Source: Schauerella fraxinea (GTDB taxonomy: Bacteria; Pseudomonadota; Gammaproteobacteria; Burkholderiales; Burkholderiaceae_B). Taken from it: 64,000 nt of DNA. Below are positions 58,498 through 64,000 of the stretch, in pieces. The notes beneath the pieces were generated by a model. It did not search any database and was not told where the DNA came from. It was given only the letters and a program-made list of their open reading frames with translations. The first letter of the stretch is position 1; every line of letters starts with the position of its first letter. The DNA lies in NCBI GenBank assembly GCA_030849965.1, contig JAVDKL010000002.1, forward strand, positions 1-64,000. The letters are read 5' to 3'. Both the position numbers and the translations under genes were made by a program.

Positions 58498-59664
58498 ATG
58501 CTCAATCCGCAACTGAATCGTCAAGGTCGGTTGGTCCATCTCTTGTCGACCGAAGGATTGTCGCGCGCGTTGATTACGGCGCTGCTCGATGCGGCCGACC
58601 AGCGGGTGGGGGCAGACGGGCGTTTGAATGCGGCGTCGGACGCCTCGCTCGCGCAGTGGCAAGTGGCGGTGTGGTGTGAAGCGGGCGTGGAAGGGCTGGG
58701 CGAGGGCGCTCGCTTGGTGGATGGGCGTGCTGGTGACGTCTTGCCTGGGCTGCTTCGCGGCGAATCGGTCTCACGCCTGGCACACGCGGCCACCTTTCTG
58801 GGCGCAACATTGGTGCACTGGCCGAGTGACGGCGGGGTGTTTGCTCAGCCGATCATGCCGCTCGACGCGCACTCGGTTGCAGGAAGTGCTGTACCCCTAG
58901 CCTCGGGACCCTCCAAACCCGCATCCGCTTGGCCCGCCCCGATCACCGGTGCAGCGATTACAGGTGCAGCGATTACAGGTGCATCGATTACAGGTGCATC
59001 GTTTACAGGTGCAGCAATTACAGGTGCATCGATCACCTCCAATCAGCTCGTCCCCGATGTGCTGGTTATGCGGCATCGTGCCAGTGGCGCGGCGCACTGG
59101 GCCGCTCGACGCACGCCCGGGCCGCGGCACATCGTCAACGCAGGCGATGGCACCCACGAAGACCCCGTGTCTGGACTGACCCTGGTGGCCGCGCTGCGCC
59201 GGGCCTTGCCCGACCTCACGGCGCTGACGGTCACCCTCGTGGGCAATTTGAACGCAAGCGCAGCCGGGCGTTCCTGCCTGCATATTCTGACCACCTTGGG
59301 CGTGCCGGAAGTGCGGCTGGCGACACCGCCTACCCTGGCACCCGAAGTGAGTGCGGCGCTGGGCGTGCAGTCGTATGTGGACGTGGATGCCGCACTGGTT
59401 GGCGCCGATGTGGTCGTCGTGCTCCCGATGGCTTCAGCTCACGGCAACCCGTCGCGGCGACTCGCGACCTGTGAGTACCGTGCGCAATACGGGATGTCGC
59501 GGGCGCGTTTGAGCGTTGCCTGCCCCGGCGCCGTCGTGCTGCTTGCCGATGGTCTGGAGCAGGGTGTGGAGGTCGCTGACGACCTGGTGCCCCTGGCGCT
59601 GAACGACTGGGGCGAGGCGGTGAGCCTGGCCGTCTTACAGACCTTGATCGAAGGCGAGGCATGA
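58498..59664 (+). CDS. pyrB: Aspartate carbamoyltransferase homologue lacking catalytic motifs
   Basis: Encodes 388 residues. The N-terminus MLNPQLNRQGRLVHLLSTEG, the central VLVMRHRASGAAHWAA, HIVNAGDGTH and LTTLGVPEVRLATPPTL align clearly with PyrB. But the carbamoyl-phosphate loop (FxxxSTRT) is absent, HPTQ reads DPVS (222-225 region), the domain-2 motif GDxxHSRVARS reads GNLNASAAGRS, MRLQNER reads LPMASAHGN and HPGPMNRG reads LADGLEQG. A pentapeptide repeat ITGA(A/S) (149-180) fills the place of the 80s active-site loop. The frame is open and no stop or frameshift is seen. Probably a non-catalytic remnant or repurposed subunit. It starts 15 bases after ruvX. Confidence 0.75.
   Translation: MLNPQLNRQGRLVHLLSTEGLSRALITALLDAADQRVGADGRLNAASDASLAQWQVAVWCEAGVEGLGEGARLVDGRAGDVLPGLLRGESVSRLAHAATFLGATLVHWPSDGGVFAQPIMPLDAHSVAGSAVPLASGPSKPASAWPAPITGAAITGAAITGASITGASFTGAAITGASITSNQLVPDVLVMRHRASGAAHWAARRTPGPRHIVNAGDGTHEDPVSGLTLVAALRRALPDLTALTVTLVGNLNASAAGRSCLHILTTLGVPEVRLATPPTLAPEVSAALGVQSYVDVDAALVGADVVVVLPMASAHGNPSRRLATCEYRAQYGMSRARLSVACPGAVVLLADGLEQGVEVADDLVPLALNDWGEAVSLAVLQTLIEGEA
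58942..59031 (+). repeat. 15-bp in-frame tandem repeat, six units, in pyrB homologue
   Basis: Six units of 15 bp, consensus ATTACAGGTGCATCG, at 58942, 58957, 58972, 58987, 59002 and 59017, followed by a partial unit. Units 3 and 4 are identical. Encodes the pentapeptide ITGA(A/S). Confidence 0.92.
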
Positions 59665-59728
59665 CTGGGCGAGAGAGACGATGCGATAGTCAAGCCGGCG
59701 CCTCGATTCGCCCTCTGGAGGCCAACGC

Positions 59729-61324
59729 ATGAAGACGCAAGTCGCAGGCGGACGCCTGATCGACCCAGCGAGCGGCGTGGATGCCGTGGCGGATATCTGG
59801 ATTGCCGACGGCGTCATCGTCGGCATCGGCGCACGCCCGCTGGGCTTCGAGGCCGATCAACGCATCGATGCAGCGGGGCGCTGCGTGCTGCCGGGGTTGG
59901 TGGATCTGTCCTTCACCCCAGGGCCTCAACACGACTGGCAAGGCGCTTTCGCAGGCGGCATTACTACGGTGGCGGTCGCGGACGAAGCGGGAGAAGTGGG
60001 AGATGCGAATGCTGCGTCTGAGTCGCGAGCGCCGGCGTCTGGATCTGCGTCGTCTGGGTCTTCATCGGACGCCGCGGTGCTGCCGTCGGCAGACGAGCCG
60101 ATAGCGTCGAAAGCGAGGTCGCCTGTGGCGTCGGGAGGCATCGCGCCTGGATCGGGTGTCGTCAGCAGGGCGTCGAATCGATCGTTCGCGCCCCGCATAT
60201 TGCGTGTTGGACCGATGTGTTCGAGCGTTTCAGGCCAACAGTTATCCGATTTCGGGCGGTTGCGGCAGGCTGGATGTATTGCGTGGTCGCCCGGCAGGCC
60301 TTCTAGCAGTTCGGCTGCGACGACCCCATCTGATGTTGCCGCCGGTCGCGGTCTCGACGGCAACGACCCCACCGGTCGGGGCCACCCTCAAAGCACTTAC
60401 GGCCAAAGCACTTACGGCCAAAGCACTTACGGCCAAAGCACTTACGGCCAAAGTACCGGTCGCCCCGGGAGCGCTGGCGCCGACCCCCACCTGCTCTGGC
60501 GCGCCATGCAGTACGCCCGCGGACTGGGCGGCGCATTGTGGTTGCCGCCAGTCGACGCGGCGCTGGCGCGAGGCGGTGTGGCAGGAGCGGGTGCTTACGC
60601 CGCGCGGCTGGCGCTCGATAGCGTGCCTGTCGTGGCTGAAACCCTGGCGTTGGCGCAGATATTCGCGCTGCAACGCGATACGGGTGCGCGCGTGCACCTG
60701 TCGCAGATCACCAGCGCCGAAGGCGTGGCGCTCGTGCGCGAGGCCAAACGCGAGGGGTTGCCCATTACTTGCGATGTGGCGGCTCACCATCTGCATGTGA
60801 TCGATCTGGACATCGGGTTCTACGACCCGCGATACCGGCTCGATCCCCCGCTACGCGGCTCGCGCGATCGCGATGCGCTGCGCGCGGGATTGGCAGACGA
60901 CACCATCGATGCCGTGTGCTCGCATCATCGCGTGGTCGCCGCCGAGCACGCGGATGCGCCGTTTGCCTATGCCGGCGCAGGCGCGGCCGATGGTCCGCTC
61001 CTGGCGTCGCTGGTGCTCAAGTGGGCACGGGAAACCGGCGTCGCGCCGCTGCAGGCGCTGGCCAAAATCACGACGGGCCCGGCGGCAGTCGTTGCCGCCA
61101 CGCAACCGGCCTTGCCGCGTGCGGGACGGTTGGAAGTGGGTGTGCCGGCGGATTTCTGCGTGTTCGATATCGACGATTTCTGGTTGGTGCCCGCCGGCGA
61201 GGCGCGTGGCGCCGCGCCAGGCACGACCTTTTACGGGCGCACGCCGTTTTCCGGCATGCCAATGACGGGTCGCGTGACTGCGACCTTTATCCATGGAGAG
61301 TGTGTATGGCGGGCGGCGCAATGA
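59729..61324 (+). CDS. Dihydroorotase-like protein without metal ligands (PyrC'/PyrX type)
   Basis: A 531-residue amidohydrolase-fold protein resembling class I dihydroorotase: GGRLIDPASGVDAVADIWIADGVI, AAGRCVLPGLVDL, GARVHLSQITSAEGV, CDVAAHHLHVID, and ITTGPAAVVA at the end. The HxH metal motif expected after PGLVDL reads SFTPG, and the CSDHAPH segment reads CSHHRVV, so it is predicted inactive. In pseudomonads such inactive PyrC' proteins are structural partners of PyrB. About 170 residues (85-255) are inserted low-complexity sequence, including four perfect STYGQ repeats. GGAGG ribosome binding site at 59717-59721. It overlaps plsC by ATGA. Confidence 0.78.
   Translation: MKTQVAGGRLIDPASGVDAVADIWIADGVIVGIGARPLGFEADQRIDAAGRCVLPGLVDLSFTPGPQHDWQGAFAGGITTVAVADEAGEVGDANAASESRAPASGSASSGSSSDAAVLPSADEPIASKARSPVASGGIAPGSGVVSRASNRSFAPRILRVGPMCSSVSGQQLSDFGRLRQAGCIAWSPGRPSSSSAATTPSDVAAGRGLDGNDPTGRGHPQSTYGQSTYGQSTYGQSTYGQSTGRPGSAGADPHLLWRAMQYARGLGGALWLPPVDAALARGGVAGAGAYAARLALDSVPVVAETLALAQIFALQRDTGARVHLSQITSAEGVALVREAKREGLPITCDVAAHHLHVIDLDIGFYDPRYRLDPPLRGSRDRDALRAGLADDTIDAVCSHHRVVAAEHADAPFAYAGAGAADGPLLASLVLKWARETGVAPLQALAKITTGPAAVVAATQPALPRAGRLEVGVPADFCVFDIDDFWLVPAGEARGAAPGTTFYGRTPFSGMPMTGRVTATFIHGECVWRAAQ
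60389..60448 (+). repeat. Perfect 15-bp tandem repeat, four units, in dihydroorotase-like gene
   Basis: Four identical copies of CAAAGCACTTACGGC starting at 60389, 60404, 60419 and 60434, and a partial fifth. They encode the pentapeptide QSTYG. Identity of all copies indicates recent expansion and likely length variation among strains. Confidence 0.95.
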
Positions 61325-62190
61325 GCGTTGTATGGTTCGTGGCCCGAATGGCGTTGTTGCTGCCGCTCCTTGTGGTGGGGCTGTTGTGCGTGGGCGTGGT
61401 GTATCCGCTCTTGAGCGTGGCGGGGCGTTGTCGCCTCAATCGACGGTGGTCGCGGTTGTTGCTGGCCGTATGCGGCATCCGCGTGCGGGCGGCCGGCGAG
61501 CCGATCCTGGACGGCCCCGTGCTGTACGTCGCCAACCACGTGTCGTGGATCGATATTTTCGTCATGAATTCGGTGCGCGCCACGGCGTTCATCGCCAAGA
61601 GCGAAATTCGTGCGTGGCCGGTAATCGGCTATCTGGTGGCGGGCGCGGGCACGCTCTTCATCCAGCGCGGCCAGCGTCACGCGGTGCATGCCGTGAGCGA
61701 AGCGATGCAGGCGCGGTTCGCGCAAGGCGAAGCGTTGGGGCTGTTTCCTGAAGGAACGACGTCACTCGGCGACGATCTGCTGCCCTTTCATGCCAGTTTG
61801 TTTGAGCCGGTCCGGTTTGCGGCGGTACCCGTGCAGCCGCTGGCAATGCAGTTCCGCCAGCATGGCAAGCGCAGCAGTACGGCCGCGTTTGTGGGTGAAG
61901 AGACCTTGGTGGCCAATCTGTGGCGGGTACTGGGATCGCGGGGGCTGTCGGTAGACATCATCTATCTGCCGCCGCTTGACCTGAGCGTGGACGGGGCCCC
62001 GGCCATGGCGCAGGCGACGGAATCGAAGCCGGCGACGCAAACCCCGCCGGCAACGCAAACTCCGCCTGCAACGGAAATATCGCCTGTCACGCAGACATCG
62101 CCGAACGCGAAGGCCGCGTCCGCCGTCGCGCCTCGTGCGGTATTGTCGGAACGGGCTCGCCACGCGATCGCGCGTGGCCTCAACGGCTAA
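61321..62190 (+). CDS. plsC: 1-acyl-glycerol-3-phosphate acyltransferase family protein
   Basis: A 289-residue membrane-associated acyltransferase. One N-terminal span (about residues 5-30), the catalytic motif NHVSWID (HX4D), FIQRGQRHAV and FPEGTTS for glycerol-phosphate binding. It acylates lysophosphatidate, or lyso-ornithine lipid in some relatives. The C-terminal 60 residues include an in-frame hexapeptide repeat (ATQTPP-like, five units) not part of the fold. It starts at the ATGA overlap with the dihydroorotase-like gene. Confidence 0.87.
   Translation: MSVVWFVARMALLLPLLVVGLLCVGVVYPLLSVAGRCRLNRRWSRLLLAVCGIRVRAAGEPILDGPVLYVANHVSWIDIFVMNSVRATAFIAKSEIRAWPVIGYLVAGAGTLFIQRGQRHAVHAVSEAMQARFAQGEALGLFPEGTTSLGDDLLPFHASLFEPVRFAAVPVQPLAMQFRQHGKRSSTAAFVGEETLVANLWRVLGSRGLSVDIIYLPPLDLSVDGAPAMAQATESKPATQTPPATQTPPATEISPVTQTSPNAKAASAVAPRAVLSERARHAIARGLNG
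62014..62103 (+). repeat. 18-bp in-frame tandem repeat, five units, in plsC tail
   Basis: Units at 62014, 62032, 62050, 62068 and 62086, consensus GCAACGCAAACTCCGCCG, coding for ATESKP, ATQTPP, ATQTPP, ATEISP, VTQTSP. Confidence 0.85.
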
Positions 62191-62290
62191 CGCTGGACGG
62201 CTGCGCGGCGATCGAGCTCGCGCTCAGCGCCCGTCAGCGTGGCGAGGCGGCTGACCTGGCACGGTCTCGCCGCCGCTACCGGCATCACAA

Positions 62291-63124
62291 TCAATGATCG
62301 TGCGGATCGAGTGACGATTCGCACTCGATTTGCACCAGCTTGTGATCTTGCAGGCGCATGGCCGTGAGCTGGCCGCCCCACACGCAGCCCGTATCCAGGC
62401 AGATCGCATCCGAGCGGATCATCAGGCCCAAGGTGGACCAGTGGCCGAAGACGACCGTGATGTCTTTTGTGGCGCGGCGGGGAACGTCGAACCACGGCAC
62501 CAGACCTGCGGGCCAAGCCCCCGGGGTGACCTTGGTGTCGAATTCCATGTGACCGGCCGGCGTGCACATGCGCATGCGGGTAAACGCATTGATGATGACG
62601 CGCAGGCGCTTGCTGCCCTTGAAGTCGTCCTTCCAATTGACCGGCCCGTTGCCATACATCTTCTGCAGCACTTTCTGCCAGTTGGGGCCGCGCAACGCTT
62701 CCTGCACTTCGCCAGCCAGGGCGAGGGTTTTGTCCACATCCCACTTGGCGAGCGTCCCGGCATGCACCAGCAGGTGGCCTTGCGCGAAATGTGCCAGCGG
62801 CCGGTTGCGCAACCAGTCGATTAGCTCTTCGCGATCGGGCGCGCGCAGGATGTCGTCGATGGTGTCCGATTTGCCGGGCCGGCGCACGCCCGCGGCGGCG
62901 GCGAGCAGATGTAGATCGTGATTGCCCAGCACGGCCACGGCGCGGTCGCCCAGCGCCTTGATCCGCCGCAGCGACGCCAGCGATTGTGGGCCGCGATTGA
63001 CGAGGTCGCCCGCAAACCAGAAGCGCGCATCGGGTTCGGCGGCGAGGTCGGGATGCGCCAGCAGTTGATCGAGAGAATCGCAGCAGCCTTGTATGTCGCC
63101 AATCATCCAGATACTTGACGTCAT
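62291..63124 (-). CDS. apaH: Symmetrical bis(5'-nucleosyl)-tetraphosphatase
   Basis: A 277-residue metallophosphatase that hydrolyses Ap4A to two ADP and also removes Np4 caps from RNA. The metal motifs are [43 protein letters not shown] and [25 protein letters not shown] ends the domain. The length fits the family. Its ATG overlaps the lptG stop (ATGA), so the two are cotranscribed. Confidence 0.95.
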   Translation of the reverse strand: MTSSIWMIGDIQGCCDSLDQLLAHPDLAAEPDARFWFAGDLVNRGPQSLASLRRIKALGDRAVAVLGNHDLHLLAAAAGVRRPGKSDTIDDILRAPDREELIDWLRNRPLAHFAQGHLLVHAGTLAKWDVDKTLALAGEVQEALRGPNWQKVLQKMYGNGPVNWKDDFKGSKRLRVIINAFTRMRMCTPAGHMEFDTKVTPGAWPAGLVPWFDVPRRATKDITVVFGHWSTLGLMIRSDAICLDTGCVWGGQLTAMRLQDHKLVQIECESSLDPHDH

Positions 63125-64000
63125 ACGGCAGCCTTTCTCCACGGCCAGCGGCGCTGCACCAGATTGGCAATGGCGTGTCGGGACTCCATGCGGGTCAGCG
63201 CGCCCAAGGCCAGCAACAACGCGCCCACGTTCGGCCCGATCGCCGTCACCCATGGCGGCCACTTGCTGAGCATCCCCACATTCAGCGCCAATTGGTTGAT
63301 CATGAAGAAGCCGACGCCCAGCAAAATGCCCACAAATACCTTTGCGCCGACGCCGCCCCGGCGGGTTTGCATAAAGGCAATCGGCGCGGCGATCGTCATC
63401 ATGACCAGCAGCGTGAACGGATAGACCAGCTTGCGCCATAGTGCGACGACCTGCCGCTCGGACGACAACTGATTGACGTGCAGATAATCGATGTAGTCGA
63501 TCAGCGTGGCCATGGACATCCGTTCGGGCGTCAGTACGCGCGCCAGCAGGCGCTCGCCGGTGAGCGAACTGCCAAACGCAATATTGGGCACGCGATCGAC
63601 CGACAGCAGCGTTTCGCGATCGGGTTCAGCATCGCTCAAGGCATCGATGGCGTTGGGCTTGAGCCGGTTGGCGGTGACGTTTTCCATCACGAACTTGCCG
63701 TCGTTGAACCGGCCGCGTTCGGCGACGGACATTGAAAGCAACTGCTGACCTTTGTCGAACTCGTACGTGTTCACACCGGAGACTTGACCGCTGGCGAGCA
63801 GCTTGGCGACGTTGATGATGCGGGTGCCGCCTTCGGCCGTGGGTTCTTTGAACCAGTAGCCGCTGACCATCTGGCCGCCGCCGGCACGGCCGCGATATTC
63901 CAGGCTGGCCTCGCCGCTTTTGATCTCGGCCCAGGGCGTGGCGTACTCGGAGAGCAGCGTGGCGAAGATCATGGCGGGGATGGTGACCACCCAGAGCATG
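63121..64000 (-). CDS. lptG: LPS export permease LptG, 3' part
   Basis: The C-terminal 292 residues of an LptF/LptG permease; the 5' end lies beyond the window. Visible: one span at the N-terminal edge, a periplasmic beta-jellyroll region ([37 protein letters not shown]), then three C-terminal spans ([57 protein letters not shown]). LptG with LptF and LptB extracts LPS from the inner membrane. LptG rather than LptF is chosen from the periplasmic segment and the family pattern, with moderate certainty. Confidence 0.85.
   Translation of the reverse strand, partial: MLWVVTIPAMIFATLLSEYATPWAEIKSGEASLEYRGRAGGGQMVSGYWFKEPTAEGGTRIINVAKLLASGQVSGVNTYEFDKGQQLLSMSVAERGRFNDGKFVMENVTANRLKPNAIDALSDAEPDRETLLSVDRVPNIAFGSSLTGERLLARVLTPERMSMATLIDYIDYLHVNQLSSERQVVALWRKLVYPFTLLVMMTIAAPIAFMQTRRGGVGAKVFVGILLGVGFFMINQLALNVGMLSKWPPWVTAIGPNVGALLLALGALTRMESRHAIANLVQRRWPWRKAAV

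Noticed and set aside
58498-61324. Annotation of the pair as normal pyrB and pyrC.
   Set aside because: Catalytic motifs are missing in both; only the copy at 3299 has intact dihydroorotase residues.
58498-61324. Calling the pair pseudogenes because of frameshifts.
   Set aside because: Both frames are uninterrupted with reasonable start signals; degeneration is at the level of residues, not of the frame.
1-64000. tRNA, rRNA, insertion sequence or prophage.
   Set aside because: No cloverleaf with CCA end, rRNA segment, transposase, integrase or terminal inverted repeat was recognised on either strand.

Overview
The window is 64 kb of GC-rich DNA from a betaproteobacterium, most likely family Alcaligenaceae (the Bordetella/Achromobacter/Pusillimonas group). 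The evidence is a complete dcw cluster with a fused murE-murF gene, the order lpxC - dciA (divergent) - M23 peptidase - secA - argJ - DUF815 ATPase - Nudix/TMP-synthase fusion, a betaproteobacterial-type rnpB RNA, and meso-diaminopimelate-type MurE. No insertion sequence, prophage, tRNA, rRNA or CRISPR array was seen.

Layout. 0-7 kb: a small COG3671-type membrane protein, a SWIB-domain protein, an M20 amidohydrolase, class II dihydroorotase pyrC, the ABC-F ATPase uup and the RNase P RNA. 7.2-24.7 kb: the division and cell-wall cluster mraZ-rsmH-ftsL-ftsI-murEF-mraY-murD-ftsW-murG-murC-ddl-ftsQ-ftsA-ftsZ. Most junctions overlap (often ATGA), and the cluster is preceded by a promoter overlapped by 10-bp-spaced MraZ boxes. 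24.9-31 kb: lpxC, dciA, an M23 peptidase, secA and a VOC protein. 31-38 kb: an MFS exporter with its divergent TetR repressor and a 14-bp palindromic operator, the operon argJ-ATPase-Nudix/ThiE, and a MarR regulator with a kynurenine-formamidase-like hydrolase.

38.3-54.1 kb is the catabolic part. A five-gene Liv-type ABC importer and a DosP-like PAS-PAS-GGDEF-EAL protein are followed by a seven-gene operon for aerobic CoA-dependent degradation of an aromatic acid, probably 2-aminobenzoate (anthranilate): flavin monooxygenase/OYE-reductase fusion, SDR, enoyl-CoA hydratase, acyl-CoA dehydrogenase, aryl-CoA ligase, 4HBT thioesterase and RidA. The importer/hydrolase/MarR promoter region and the operon promoter share the 10-mer CCTAAACTAT and TAAACC-type half-sites. 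This suggests one MarR-controlled regulon made of importer, accessory hydrolase and CoA pathway.

54.3-64 kb: hemL-thiE-thiD, rubredoxin, yqgE-ruvX, then a pyrB/pyrC-like pair in which both proteins have lost the catalytic motifs of their families but keep open frames and good ribosome binding sites, then plsC, apaH and the 3' part of lptG. The intact pyrC at 3.3 kb could supply dihydroorotase, but no intact aspartate carbamoyltransferase is visible here.

A second theme is short tandem repeats of mostly 15-bp units. They occur in intergenic DNA (76, 4369, and a 14-bp form at 23185) and in frame in proteins (TetR tail, PyrB homologue, PyrC homologue; an 18-bp form in the PlsC tail). The recurrence of one period in coding and non-coding DNA is the most unusual genome-level signal of the window.
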